Assembly: GCF_002109385.1 (NCBI RefSeq)
Contig: NZ_CP020814.1
Location: forward strand, 1,573,501-1,637,500
DNA: 64,000 nt
DNA from: Halalkalibacter krulwichiae
GTDB taxonomy: Bacteria; Bacillota; Bacilli; Bacillales; Bacillaceae_D
Direction of reading: 5' to 3'
A program made the translations under genes and the position numbers. This document shows, piece after piece, positions 27,464-37,852 of the stretch (within the stretch, counting starts at the first letter, position 1; each line of letters starts with the position of its first letter). The notes under the pieces were generated by a model. That model had not been told where the DNA came from. It worked only from the letters and a program-made list of their open reading frames with translations, and ran no database searches.

Positions 27464-28159
27464 TTAAGAAATAAGCCCTTTTCGAAGTAACTCAGCTACT
27501 GCTTCGACACGGTTATTGACTTCTAGCTTCTTTATAGCAGATTTTATGTAATCCTTTACGGTATATTCACTTATTTCCATAGAGCTAGCCATTTCCTTTA
27601 TACTTTCGCCCCAGGAAATCCGCTGCATCACTTCGCTTTCTCGCTTACTAAGCTTGTCAACCGCTTGTCCTTCCTTGTTGCTTTCGATCATTTTCCCGAC
27701 TAATTTTCCATAGAGAGTTAAAATAGATAACATATTTTCGCTACAGGTGAAATTTGTCGGTAACTCTCGCGCAATAAAATAGCCAACGGGGGTCGAGCTA
27801 TAACAAATAGGTATGATGATGTGATCATTTTTTTCATTAGGGTTCGTATATTTACTACCATATTTCCCAAAAAAATCTTCGTTAGAAATATAAACAGCTT
27901 TTCTTTTTTGTAGAGAGTTATAAATAGGAGGTAAGTTTCGGAGATCATCTCTCACATGGCCAATATAGTATAAACCTGATGCATTGAGCTTAATAATGCC
28001 TTCAGCGATGTTTCCTAGTGGAGCATATCTGAATAAATGAGCTTCTTTAATAGGAAATAAATCGAGTAATCCCTTCGTACACAAGTTTAATTTTTCCTCT
28101 TGCGATGAGGATTTATCAAGGTTTGCTATATACTCATGGATGGACGATTGTTTTAACAT
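27464..28159 (-). CDS. LuxR-family regulator with GAF-like sensor domain
   Basis: 231 residues. The C-terminal LuxR helix-turn-helix starts near residue 165 (LSKRESEVMQRISWG, then YTVKDYIKSAIKKLEVNNR). The N-terminal ~150 residues look like a GAF-type small-molecule sensor (IIIPICYSSTPVGYFIARE). No receiver Asp, so not a two-component regulator. RBS GAGGAGG 7 bases before ATG 28159. Convergent with the ketone-degradation block, so it may control it in response to a ligand; this is inferred only from position. Confidence 0.85.
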   Translation of the reverse strand: MLKQSSIHEYIANLDKSSSQEEKLNLCTKGLLDLFPIKEAHLFRYAPLGNIAEGIIKLNASGLYYIGHVRDDLRNLPPIYNSLQKRKAVYISNEDFFGKYGSKYTNPNEKNDHIIIPICYSSTPVGYFIARELPTNFTCSENMLSILTLYGKLVGKMIESNKEGQAVDKLSKRESEVMQRISWGESIKEMASSMEISEYTVKDYIKSAIKKLEVNNRVEAVAELLRKGLIS

Positions 28160-28206
28160 CTATAACCTCCTCAATTAAAGTATACGCTATCCTAAGTGAC
28201 TGTATA

Positions 28207-28222
28207 AAGAAAGCGTTTTCAA
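28207..28222 (-). promoter_or_regulatory. Possible cre-like site upstream of the LuxR gene
   Basis: AAGAAAGCGTTTTCAA matches the cre pattern except for A in place of T at the second position. It lies 48 bases before the LuxR start. Confidence 0.35.
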
Positions 28223-28557
28223 AAAAATGGTATATTGCACTGATTTTGAACAAAAAAAGTATTTAGTTTATATCTAATATGCTTATGATGTTGTTTAATA
28301 AATATTCTCCATAAACTTGTAGTAACCTTCTTCTATGACGTTTAATTTCTTAATGTTCTAAAAAAATTAATCAACGACATTAGGGATTATCTAGCGTGGA
28401 CTAGAATGGGAATTAGATATAATATCAACAGATGCCTGTAAAAGTCCTATAATGTAGGCGGCAATCTTTTTTGTTTTCATCATTTATGTTAGTGTTGAAG
28501 TAAATAAATGTACGAACGAGTAGTTCTCTTAATAATCAAAAGAAAAGAGCCGAAGTC
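28223..28557. other. Divergent intergenic region, LuxR / helicase
   Basis: AT-rich, no gene seen. It should hold both promoters. The helicase start has only a weak RBS (AAAAGAG). Confidence 0.4.
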
Positions 28558-31500
28558 ATGGAGATCAAAATCAATCACAAGATAATTAAAGAAATGTGCG
28601 GCAACGTCTCCTTTAAAAAAGGAGACTCTTTTTATCGCTCGGATAAAGTGACAATTCACCATTGGAGCTCTGATTTTTGTGAAGCGACCGTTAGTGGAAA
28701 AGAAGACTTTCATGTCACGATTGCCAAAGGGGAAGCGGGCAATATTCAAACGACATGTAGCTGTCCGACTTTAGCTAATTTCCAAAAATGCTGTCAGCAT
28801 GTCGCGGCTGTTTTGTTAGCGCTTTGTGACCAGCAGAGACAAGAAACGTTAGATTCAAGTGTACATGATGACCGAGCGCGATATGGTGATTTAACGGAAG
28901 ACTTTCTAGCTCTTTTTAAAGACAGACCGACACGGACAAGTCGACAGCAACGTTATTTTGAGAAAAGAGAAATACTGAATACAAGGCTGATAAGTAAACC
29001 TGTTGCGGTCGGAAAAGATCAGTACTTACTTGGGATTGAGTTAGTAATAGAAGAGACAAAGGTTCCTCACGTAAGAGAGTTTTTACAAGATGTGAAACAG
29101 GGAAAGTCGAGAGTGGTGTCGTCCAAAGTAACGTATGATCCAAGCATTCACTGCTTTTCAAATGAAGCTGATGCCGTGTTGCAACAGCTGATTCGGATCA
29201 TTCATGATGAAGAAGCTTATCTAGAGACATTGCCTGAGGCGGATATTCCTAGTACGAACGAGACTTTGCTCGTTCCGCCCTCTTCATGGGAGTACATCAC
29301 CTCCTTGCTCATCAAGGCTTCATTTGTTTCGATGATGCATGATGACCATGTATATGAACGATTTAACCTTGTGAAAGGTTCACCGCCGCTACAATTTTCA
29401 CTGAAAGAAACGGACCACGCTGAGTATCAATTGACCATTATAGGATTTGAGCGAATGATCGTTTTGCCGTTTTATAGTTCCGTGTTATGTGAAGGGGAAA
29501 TATTTCAGTTAGAAGAAGCTGATTGTGAACGGTTGCTTCATTTAAAGCAAATGCTGGTGTCTCCAAGTGAAAATTCCATTCCGATTCCGCTCAATCAAAT
29601 TGATTTCTTTTTAACGAAGATTGTACCTGGACTAAAAAGAATTGGGGAAGTCCAGATGTCAAAAGCGTTAACTGAAACAATGCTGAAAACTCCTTTAATT
29701 GCTAAGTTGTACTTGGATCGTTTGCGAAACCGACTACTTGCAGGGCTTGAATTTCAATATGGAAATGTGATCATTCAACCATTGGAAAGCAGAGACATTC
29801 CGAGTGGACCTATGATTATAAGGGATATGGAGAAAGAAGAGGAGATTCTTCAATTAATGGAGGCAAGTGGTTTTTCTCAAACTGATGGCGGTTATTTCAT
29901 GCAAAATGAGTTACTCGAGTATGAGTTTTTATATCATATGGTTCCGAAGCTTAAGCGTCTTGTCCAGATTTATGCAACAACAGCTATCAGGAATCGGATA
30001 TTTAGAAAGCATACCCCAAGAATTAGAGTAAAGGTGAAAGAAAAAGAGAGAAGGAACTGGCTCGCATTTACATTTGAGTTCGATGGGCTTGCAGAAAACG
30101 AAATGAAAGAGGTTTTGGCAGCGTTAGAAGAAAAGCGCAAATATTATCGGCTTCAAAATGGATCACTTCTGTCGCTTGAGACGAGAGAAATGGAAGAGAT
30201 CGAGCGTTTCTTGAATGCTGTTCCAGTTCAGACTCAAGAGTTTGAGGTAGGTCTTAATCTACCTATTACCGAAGGACTCAAATATCTTGATTCAATTGAG
30301 GAAAGCGAAGTCTTTAAGATGGAGGAATCGTTCCGTCAATTTCTAGATCAGCTACAAAACCCAGGGGCTGTCGAATATGAAGTGCCTAAAGAGTTAGATT
30401 CGATCTTACGAGATTACCAAAAGCGTGGGTATCAATGGCTAAAGACATTAGCTAGCTATGGCTTTGGTGGAGTTCTAGCCGATGACATGGGACTCGGAAA
30501 AACGGTACAGAGCATTGCCTTCATTCTGTCAGAGCTTCCTCGTATTCGTGAAAGCGGTAAGCCGGTCCTAATTGTCTGCCCTTCTTCTTTAACTTATAAC
30601 TGGTTAAGAGAAATTAGGACTTTTGCATCCGAGCTACAAGCGCTAGTCATAGATGGAAAGAAAGAGGACCGTGAACAGCTCTTGAAGGATATGAAAGAAT
30701 TAGATGTTATCATCACGTCCTATCCGTTACTGCGTCGTGATAGGAAATCGTATGAAAAACAATCGTTTCATACAGTTTTCTTTGACGAGGCTCAGGCTTT
30801 TAAGAACCCAGTGACACAAACCGCGCGGGCTGTGAAAAGGATCGAGGCAGAACATCGTTTTGGGCTTACAGGAACGCCAGTGGAGAATTCCCTTGAAGAA
30901 CTATGGGCGATTTACCACGTCGTATTCCCACAACTATTCCAAGGATTAAAGGAATACAGCGAGCTCACAAGGAAAGAAATCGCTCGCAGAGTTCGACCGT
31001 TTTTACTTCGGAGAATGAAAGAGGATGTGTTATCTGAGTTACCAGAGAAAGAGGAGATCCTTGTATCAACCGATCTGCTCCCAGATCAAAAGAAGCTCTA
31101 TCTTGCTTACTTAGCAAAATTAAGACACGATACCGTAAAGCACTTGGATAAGGACACCTTGCGAAAAAATCGGATAAAAATATTAGCCGGGTTAACGCGA
31201 TTACGCCAAATTTGCTGTCATCCTGCGTTATTTGTAGATGGCTATAAGGGAAGCTCAGCAAAGTTTGAGCAGCTAATCGAAATCGTGGAGGAATCAAGAC
31301 AATCTGGAAGAAGGGTGTTGATTTTCTCTCAGTTTACGAAAATGCTTGAGCTAATTGGTAGAGAGCTCACAGCAAGTGGTCACACATATTTCTATTTAGA
31401 TGGCCAAACTCCTTCAGAGCAACGAATTGAACTTTGCAATCAATTCAATGAGGGGGAACGAGATTTGTTCCTTATTTCTTTGAAAGCAGGGGAACAGGGT

Positions 31501-31769
31501 TGAATCTAACAGGTGCAGATACCGTTATTTTATATGATCTTTGGTGGAACCCTGCGGTTGAAGAACAAGCAGCCGATCGAGTTCATAGAATGGGACAGAA
31601 CAATAAAGTGAAAGTCATAAAGCTCGTGGCCCGTGGTACGGTTGAAGAGAAAATGAATGAACTTCAAGAGCAAAAGAGAGATTTGATTGCAGAGGTTGTC
31701 GATTTAAAAGCGAACGCCACTGCAACGTTAACAGAAGAGGATATCCGTCAGATCTTAATGATTGAGTAG
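28558..31769 (+). pseudogene. SWI/SNF-type DNA-dependent ATPase with SWIM zinc finger, frame broken at 31489-31492
   Basis: About 1,070 residues when repaired. N-terminal SWIM zinc finger (C67-x-C69 ... C79-x-H81), a Bacillus SNF2-associated helical region, then the ATPase: Walker A DDMGLGKTVQS near residue 640, FFDEAQAFKN near 741, GLTGTPVENSLEEL, and the helicase C domain (FSQFTKMLELI, YLDGQT). Frame 1 stops at 31501, inside the motif that should read KAGGTGLNLTGAD. Adding one G to GGGG at 31489-31492 restores it and joins the final 89 residues (WWNPAVEEQAADRVHRMGQ). As written it lacks the arginine-finger motif VI. Likely remodels or translocates on DNA; precise role unknown. Confidence 0.88.
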
Positions 31770-31821
31770 AGACAGATGAAGCTTTCTATAAAAGTGTTTC
31801 CTTTGATCAGGATTCGTGTGT

Positions 31822-31852
31822 AAAAAGCAGTGGTTCCTAACCACTGCTTTTT
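31822..31852 (+). terminator. Rho-independent terminator
   Basis: A 14-bp perfect stem (AAAAAGCAGTGGTT with AACCACTGCTTTTT) and a 3-base loop. Confidence 0.88.
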
Positions 31853-32041
31853 ATGAAATGAAAGGAAAATTGAGAGCTTACTAGGCATTTTTCAATTTTG
31901 TTAGTTTGGGTATATCAAATGACAAAAAATCTTGTTACTGACTAATAAAACCTCCATTTCCATAATAAGGTCCATATGCTATCATGTTATACGTTAAACT
32001 TACATACTATTTGACTACAAATTGGATTTTTAGGAGTGACA

Positions 32042-33262
32042 TTGTCTTACATGAAGAGCATTGTATGGTTAGGATATGAACTGAAGAATATGCTAACAGA
32101 TCGAAAAGTGGTCGGTGTTCTCATATTCGGACCTCTTTTTTTGTTAGCGTTTTTTTCATATGTAGTGAGTCCTTTTTTTTCCGAAGAGGATTCAATGGAA
32201 AAAATAAATATAGCACTCGTGAATTTAGATGATGCGAGGGAAACAAGAATTATGCTTCAGCAGTTCATTCAGAATCCTGACATTCAGGAGGTTGTTACCC
32301 TCAGGCAAGTGAATGAAGTCATGGCCAATCAGTGGCTTGCAAGCAATCAAGTAGCTGCCGTTATTACAATTCCTGAAGGATTTGGAAGGGATTTAGCTAG
32401 AGGAATTAATACACCTATTGTTGTGACAGGAAATGAACAGCGCCCTCAGCAATCCGCACTTGTTCGCCAGCTCATGCAAAGTGGAGCTAATATGGTCACT
32501 GCCTCTCAAAGTGGAATTAATACGATCTATCTTTATATGGAAGAAGCAAAAGTTGCCCCAGAAGAACTCAATCAAATTTTTCATGAATCGATTCTAAGCT
32601 TTACGTTATTAGCGTTAAATCGTCAAGAAATATGGAAAAAAGAAAGGATTTCAGCGTTTGGTGATTTGAGTATGGGACAATATTATCTCGTCAACGCAGG
32701 AATTTTGTTCGTTTTTTTCATTGGATTATTTGGATTGAAAGTGGGGACAAATGAAAGCAGACTGCTTGAGAGGCGGTTACGTTCACTAGGAATTAATCAT
32801 TGGCAAATCGTCATGGTACGAGTAGGGTCATTGGCTCTATTTATTGTTGTGCCGTACGTGTTGTTTTTTGGTCCTTCAATCTGGATCATGAAGGAGTCGT
32901 TTCAAGGGAGTATATGGGAAGTGATCATCATCAGTGCTCTTGTAATCATAACGATTAGTTCTTTTTTTATTTTCTTCTCTCTTTTGTTTGATAACATCGC
33001 TGCGATCAATTTGGCAAGCTTGATTCTTCTCATTGCCATGTCACTAAGTGGCGGAACCATCATCCCACTTGCATATTTACCGACTTGGCTTGAGTATATT
33101 CAGCCATTCTCCATGATGCATTGGTTGAGTCAAGGCTGGTTTTCTGCATTTTTTCATGAGAGTGGAAACGTATTTTGGCTAAGTTGTATGGTGTTGGTTC
33201 TATTCATTTTGATTTCTTTAAGTCTAGCTGTCATCGTCCAGTCTAGTAGAAGGGAAGTATAA
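32042..33262 (+). CDS. ABC-2 type transporter permease
   Basis: About 406 residues. One N-terminal helix (~25-45), a long extracytoplasmic segment (~50-215) and five or six C-terminal helices, the ABC2_membrane_3 plan used by exporters. TTG at 32042 is taken as the start because AGGAG lies 5 bases upstream; a GTG at 32036 is too close to it and an ATG at 32051 is also possible. One base separates it from the second permease, and an ATPase follows. It probably exports a drug, lipid or peptide; substrate unknown. Confidence 0.85.
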   Translation: MSYMKSIVWLGYELKNMLTDRKVVGVLIFGPLFLLAFFSYVVSPFFSEEDSMEKINIALVNLDDARETRIMLQQFIQNPDIQEVVTLRQVNEVMANQWLASNQVAAVITIPEGFGRDLARGINTPIVVTGNEQRPQQSALVRQLMQSGANMVTASQSGINTIYLYMEEAKVAPEELNQIFHESILSFTLLALNRQEIWKKERISAFGDLSMGQYYLVNAGILFVFFIGLFGLKVGTNESRLLERRLRSLGINHWQIVMVRVGSLALFIVVPYVLFFGPSIWIMKESFQGSIWEVIIISALVIITISSFFIFFSLLFDNIAAINLASLILLIAMSLSGGTIIPLAYLPTWLEYIQPFSMMHWLSQGWFSAFFHESGNVFWLSCMVLVLFILISLSLAVIVQSSRREV

Positions 33263-33263
33263 G

Positions 33264-34541
33264 ATGATGAAGATGATATGGACTTGTGCTTGGTTAAGAA
33301 TGAAATGGTGGCTTAGAAGGCCAGTGGAGCTTAGTTTCTTAGTGCTAATCGTTCCAATAGCGGTGGTGTTGTTACTTTTATTAACTGGAAATTCCGCACA
33401 GGAGGAAGGGATACGAGTTGCGGTGGTCGATGAAGATCAGAGCATCTATTCCGAAGTAGTGATAGACCGCTTTTCTACTCAATCAATTGTATCGGTAGAA
33501 AAAATGAATAGAGAAGAAGCCATTCAGTTAGTACAGACGAATAAAATAGAGGCAGCTATTATTTTTAGCAATGGCTTTATGGATCAGCTGATCGATAAGA
33601 AACGAGCGGAAATCGTTGAATTGTATTATCCTCCTTCCTCTTTAACACATGTATTGATCTCAGAGCTTGTTGCTAGTGAAGTACTTCGGTTATCTAGCAA
33701 TGTTCAAGCTGCTCATTATATTGATGATAAGTATGAAAAGCTTGATTTACTATCTCGAGAAGATAAGAAAATGATAGAGCAAAATAGAGTGCCGACAAAC
33801 TTATGGGAAGATGCTTGGAATCAAAGTGATTCCTACTGGGAGCCAGAGCCATTAATGTCGATTACCTACATAGATGGTGGCCTTCATTCACGCATAGGGG
33901 AAACGGAAACTAGTGATGAGAGTGAGAGTCAAGCATGGATATACTTTGAAATTCAGTTTTTGATGGGCTGTCTTAGTGCGCTTATTTTATTTTTATTTAT
34001 CTTTATGCAGCAATGGATCGTAGACGATTATCAATTAGGAGTTCGGAAACGTTTGAAGGGGACCGCTGTATCTCCACTATTATATATCATAGGACATTCT
34101 ATACCGACGATGGTATTCGTCTTGCTTCAAGGGATCCTTGCATTGGTGTTGATTTTCGGTATGAATCAATTTGCTCTACCATTAACGTGGGAAATCGTCT
34201 TTCTTTTTGTCCTTTATGTTATGGCTACTTTTTCGATCGGAACCTATATCGCGATCTTAGTGAAATCACCTTTACAACTTCAAACAGTAGGAGTTTTATT
34301 TGTATTATTTACAAGTTTAGCAGGAGGGAGTTTTGTTGATTTAAGCGAATGGAGCGACTCCGTTAAGTGGCTCTCTTACGGAACACCACAAGGATGGTTC
34401 TTAAATGGAGTAAGAGACATCTTACCTTATGTAGGTGAAGGGTCTGTTGGATCTGCTGTATTGTTAACTGGATGTGCCCTTTGTGTGTTTACTCTCTTCT
34501 TTACAGCTCTTAGTGTGGAAAGGTGGCGGAAACAATCATGA
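33264..34541 (+). CDS. ABC-2 type transporter permease
   Basis: 425 residues with the same plan as its neighbour: helix at ~18-38, an extracytoplasmic domain (~40-225), then six helices from ~232 (LMGCLSALILFLFIFMQQWI) to the end. The FTSLAGGSFVDL segment in the fifth helix region is typical of ABC-2 exporters. Forms a heterodimer with the previous permease, by inference from adjacency and similar length. The stop overlaps the ATPase start (ATGA). Confidence 0.86.
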   Translation: MMKMIWTCAWLRMKWWLRRPVELSFLVLIVPIAVVLLLLLTGNSAQEEGIRVAVVDEDQSIYSEVVIDRFSTQSIVSVEKMNREEAIQLVQTNKIEAAIIFSNGFMDQLIDKKRAEIVELYYPPSSLTHVLISELVASEVLRLSSNVQAAHYIDDKYEKLDLLSREDKKMIEQNRVPTNLWEDAWNQSDSYWEPEPLMSITYIDGGLHSRIGETETSDESESQAWIYFEIQFLMGCLSALILFLFIFMQQWIVDDYQLGVRKRLKGTAVSPLLYIIGHSIPTMVFVLLQGILALVLIFGMNQFALPLTWEIVFLFVLYVMATFSIGTYIAILVKSPLQLQTVGVLFVLFTSLAGGSFVDLSEWSDSVKWLSYGTPQGWFLNGVRDILPYVGEGSVGSAVLLTGCALCVFTLFFTALSVERWRKQS

Positions 34542-35221
34542 TTCGAATCGAAAACGTAAGCAAACAAATTGGGTCTAAGATGATCCTTGAAAACATAACG
34601 TTAACGGTAGGAAAAGGGGAAATACTCGGTTTGATTGGCCCGAATGGAGCGGGGAAAACAACCCTACTTTCTTTATTGAGTACGACAGAAAAGGTAGAGG
34701 ATGGCGAGATATGGATCGGGGAGTGTTCACTCCGAAAAAACGTGAAAAAAGCTCGCAGAAAAATAGGCTATGTCCCACAAGAAATTGCTTTATACCCTTC
34801 ATTGTCCGTCTTCGATAATGTAACGTTTTGGGCAAAAATGTTACAGATCAAGCAGACAAAAGTAACAGAATTAGTTCGTCTTTTGCAGTTGGATGACTTT
34901 TTGCACGAAAAAGTAGACCGTTTATCTGGGGGCTATAAGCGTCGAGTGAACATCGCAGTGGCATTGTTACACGAACCAGAGGTTCTTCTTATGGATGAAC
35001 CAACAGTCGGAATGGATTTATATTCGAAAAAGGATTTGCTCCCTTTTATCAAACATGTTTCCAAACAAGGGACTACAATCGTTTTTACAAGTCATGACGT
35101 GGATGAAATGCTTTATTTAGCAGATCGAATTGCCATGCTTGAACAAGGAAAATTAATTTTTGATGGTTCGGTTGATCAAGCGAAAAAAGAAATAGCCATT
35201 CTCCAAGGGCTGAATTCCTAG
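34538..35221 (+). CDS. ABC transporter ATP-binding protein
   Basis: 227 residues. Walker A GPNGAGKTT, Q-loop VPQE, signature LSGGYKRR (variant of LSGGQ), Walker B VLLMDEPT and switch His in TSHDVDEM. ATG 34538 overlaps the permease stop by 4 bases. A GTG at 34523 in frame is an alternative start. It powers the two preceding ABC-2 permeases. Confidence 0.92.
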   Translation: MIRIENVSKQIGSKMILENITLTVGKGEILGLIGPNGAGKTTLLSLLSTTEKVEDGEIWIGECSLRKNVKKARRKIGYVPQEIALYPSLSVFDNVTFWAKMLQIKQTKVTELVRLLQLDDFLHEKVDRLSGGYKRRVNIAVALLHEPEVLLMDEPTVGMDLYSKKDLLPFIKHVSKQGTTIVFTSHDVDEMLYLADRIAMLEQGKLIFDGSVDQAKKEIAILQGLNS

Positions 35222-35383
35222 TTCTTTGTAACCTATTCTTTCGATTAAATAGAAATTGTGTAACAAATTTGTAATTTTGTGTTCCATAAAATGGGAAAGT
35301 GTGATATCGTGTTTGTGGTTATCAAACAACTAAGAACTCTCACTAAAGCAGTTATACTTGAGAGGAGAAAAAGGAGTTAAATA

Positions 35384-36661
35384 ATGAAAAGATTGAAATT
35401 GGTAGTTTGGGCTGTACTTGTAGTAGCGATGGCATTTCTTGCTGCATGTAACAATTCGGCAAGTAATGAAGCAGTGGATCCAAAGCAATTATTAACGGAT
35501 GCGATTAAACAGTCACAGGAAATGGAAAGCATGGCGTTTGAAGGTCAATATGTATTATCATTAGACTTTGAAAATATGATGATAGATGAAGAGATTAAAG
35601 GTTTTCTAGATATTTTTAAAGATTTAACGATTAATTACAGCGGTGCTTACCAAAAGGACCTAGAAAAAGTCGAGTTAGTCCTCGAAACACAAATGAACCT
35701 TGGCGATTTAAGATCAACAGTTGAAGTTCCACTTCTAATTGAAGGTGAAAAGATCTGGCTCAAAGTTCCAAATCTTCCAGGATTTATTCCAGATGAGTTT
35801 TCTGGACAATATCTTGAAATGGATTTAAAAGAAATCGCTGAAATGAGCGGCGAAGAGTATGTACCGATTTTCCCAGAAAATGAAGAAGAAGAGCAAGCAA
35901 TGACTGGTTTGGCTCTAGAAATCATTGGCGTTTTCATCAAGAATGTTGATGATTCTAATTTCAGTGTTACATCAGAAGAAGGAACAGAAGTAACGGTTGA
36001 CTTCAGTGGAGATCGTCTCTATGACATTATTGAAAATACTGTTAGACACTCATTACCTGAACTATATGAAGTACTTTCTAAATCTGAACACTTGGAATTG
36101 TTAGGACTCACGCAAGCGGATTTAGATGAACTTAAGGAATTAGAAAACGAAATCCCAGAAGATGCGTTCGCAGAATTAGAAGAGCTTAAAGATTACATTC
36201 AAATCAACGTAGGAGAAATGAAAGTACTCCTTGATGAAGATGGCTTTATCAAACAAGAAGGCTTTTCGTTTGATGGAACATTTAGCGACCCAGAAATCGG
36301 GGAAGACATCCGTATTAGTTTTGATTTCACACAAAGCTATTCTAATGTTAACGGTGAGCAAGAATTTGTTCTAGAAGCACCAGGCGCGGACGTAATAGAT
36401 GTAGCAGAGCTATTTGGTACATTAATGATGGGCGGCATGGATTATTCAGATGAATTTTACGATGTTGAATTTGAAAGAGTAGATGAGCTACAGTTCGAAT
36501 TAGCTCAAGAAGAATGGTTTAACCGACCAGAAGTTAGTGAAATCTTCTTTGAAGATGAATCGACATATGAACTACTATTTGATGAAGAGTTCTTAGAAAT
36601 GCTTCTATATGACGAAGCAGGACGCGACGAATGGTTAAGTGAATATGGTGTTGAATTGTAA
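35384..36661 (+). CDS. Acidic lipoprotein, LolA/LppX-like outline, unknown function
   Basis: 425 residues with a signal peptide and lipobox (AMAFLAACNN, Cys about residue 22). The mature chain is very acidic (EEEEQAMTG, EDESTYELLFDEEFLEMLL), as in surface proteins of alkaliphilic or halophilic Bacilli. The pattern of long amphipathic strands (FEGQYVLSLDF, VTVDFSGD, ISFDFTQSYS) resembles the DUF6612 or LppX-like lipid-binding fold, but this is only a visual resemblance. RBS GAGAGGAGAAAAAGGAG. A separate unit with its own terminator. Confidence 0.75.
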   Translation: MKRLKLVVWAVLVVAMAFLAACNNSASNEAVDPKQLLTDAIKQSQEMESMAFEGQYVLSLDFENMMIDEEIKGFLDIFKDLTINYSGAYQKDLEKVELVLETQMNLGDLRSTVEVPLLIEGEKIWLKVPNLPGFIPDEFSGQYLEMDLKEIAEMSGEEYVPIFPENEEEEQAMTGLALEIIGVFIKNVDDSNFSVTSEEGTEVTVDFSGDRLYDIIENTVRHSLPELYEVLSKSEHLELLGLTQADLDELKELENEIPEDAFAELEELKDYIQINVGEMKVLLDEDGFIKQEGFSFDGTFSDPEIGEDIRISFDFTQSYSNVNGEQEFVLEAPGADVIDVAELFGTLMMGGMDYSDEFYDVEFERVDELQFELAQEEWFNRPEVSEIFFEDESTYELLFDEEFLEMLLYDEAGRDEWLSEYGVEL

Positions 36662-36673
36662 TTGATTACTAGG

Positions 36674-36706
36674 AAAGAGAATTGTCTTTGGACAATTCTC
36701 TTTTTT
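36674..36706 (+). terminator. Rho-independent terminator
   Basis: AAAGAGAATTGTC (36674-36686), TTTG loop, GACAATTCTCTTT (36691-36703) within a T run to 36706. Confidence 0.9.
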
Positions 36707-36707
36707 G

Positions 36708-36722
36708 TGTTTCGTATAAACA
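36708..36722. promoter_or_regulatory. Possible activator-binding inverted repeat (weaker match)
   Basis: TGTTTCGTATAAACA is a 15-bp inverted repeat. It resembles the 17-bp TGTTYA-N5-TRAACR motifs upstream of the other sigma-54 promoters but with shorter spacing. It lies about 190 bases upstream of the -24 element. Confidence 0.3.
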
Positions 36723-36910
36723 TCCCTTTTACTTTTGAATTCGATAGGTTGTACCTCTCAACTCTAATTAAGAGGGGGACATACTTTGTATTTGTCGAAT
36801 TCAAATTAGACGAGATCTTCAAAGGCAAAGATATGAATTCAATTGAATCCTGCTCCTCATTAGTTAAGTTGTCGATATGAAAATTCAGGTAGCTAAACAA
36901 TTTGAAAAAT

Positions 36911-36927
36911 TGGCATGGAAGTTGCAA
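36911..36927 (+). promoter_or_regulatory. Sigma-54 (-24/-12) promoter of the enoyl-CoA hydratase unit
   Basis: TGGCATGGAAGTTGCAA: -24 GG at 36912-36913 and -12 GC at 36924-36925, with correct 10-base separation. It fits TGGCAY-N5-TTGCW and lies 38 bases before ATG 36965. Confidence 0.8.
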
Positions 36928-36964
36928 AGAGATAATTGAATGACTAAATGAGGAGGGGAAGTTT

Positions 36965-37741
36965 ATGTATTATGAAAATATCGTTGCTTATAAGGACGGG
37001 GTAATTGGTGTTATTAAATTAAATCGTCCTGAAATGAGAAATGCAATTGATTCTAGGACTCTTGAAGAGGTTGAGGAGGCGATAGAAATATGGGAAAAAC
37101 ATGAAGGCATCAAAGTCATTATTTTTACTGGTGAGGGGGAGAAGTCTTTTGCTTCTGGGGCTGATATTAAGCAATTAAAAGAAAAAGAAGCGAAAGATGC
37201 ACTATTACCAGGACTATCAGGGGTTTGCCAAAAAATTGAAAGTAGTAGCAAAGTGACAATTGCCGCAATAAACGGATACGCACTAGGTGGCGGCTGTGAG
37301 CTAGCTCTTGCATGTGACATACGGATAGCGGCAGAGCATGCGAAAATCGGACTTCCTGAACTAAATTTATCAATAATTCCAGGTGGGGGAGGAACACAGC
37401 GTTTAGCAAGAATTGTTGGTAAAGGTCGTGCAATCGAAATGATTCTAATGGGTGAAGTGATTTCAGCTGAAAAGGCAGAAAACATAGGTTTAGTGACAAG
37501 AGTAGTAAAAATAGAAGATTTATTTCAAACAGCTTACGAAATCGCTGCGAAAATTATGGAGAAAGGTCCACTTGCTGTAACGCTAGCAAAGATGGTAATA
37601 CATCAAGGGTTCGATCTTGATATGAAGAATGCTTTACTAATAGAAAAGTTAGCACAAGCGATTTTATTTAATTCTGAAGACAAACATGAAGGTGTAACCG
37701 CATTTTTGGAGAAAAGAGTGCCAAGTTATAACGGTAACTAG
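36965..37741 (+). CDS. Enoyl-CoA hydratase
   Basis: 258 residues, the normal crotonase length. Oxyanion-hole FASGADI and GYALGGGCELALACD, and both catalytic Glu positions are present (GGGCEL and GLPELNLSIIPGGGGTQRL). It hydrates a 2-enoyl-CoA in beta-oxidation. RBS GAGGAGGGG, 5 bases before the ATG. Preceded by a sigma-54 promoter and followed by an SLC13-type permease, so it is a member of the regulon controlled by the PrpR-type activator at 54478. Confidence 0.92.
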   Translation: MYYENIVAYKDGVIGVIKLNRPEMRNAIDSRTLEEVEEAIEIWEKHEGIKVIIFTGEGEKSFASGADIKQLKEKEAKDALLPGLSGVCQKIESSSKVTIAAINGYALGGGCELALACDIRIAAEHAKIGLPELNLSIIPGGGGTQRLARIVGKGRAIEMILMGEVISAEKAENIGLVTRVVKIEDLFQTAYEIAAKIMEKGPLAVTLAKMVIHQGFDLDMKNALLIEKLAQAILFNSEDKHEGVTAFLEKRVPSYNGN

Positions 37742-37764
37742 TGAAGAAGCGAATGTATAGAAAG

Positions 37765-37781
37765 TAAACATGTGATGTTTA
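37765..37781. repeat. Small inverted repeat TAAACAT-GTG-ATGTTTA
   Basis: A perfect 7-bp inverted repeat between the hydratase and permease genes. It shares TGTTTA half-sites with the candidate activator sites but in the opposite arrangement. May be a hairpin or an operator. Confidence 0.35.
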
Positions 37782-37852
37782 ATAAATTAACGATTTGAAA
37801 TTAATTGATTATCTTTATGGTGATAGTTAATTTCAGGGAGTTTGATAATGGA

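Noticed and set aside
36662..36880. 72-residue open frame after the acidic lipoprotein gene
   Set aside because: It spans a rho-independent terminator and has no RBS.
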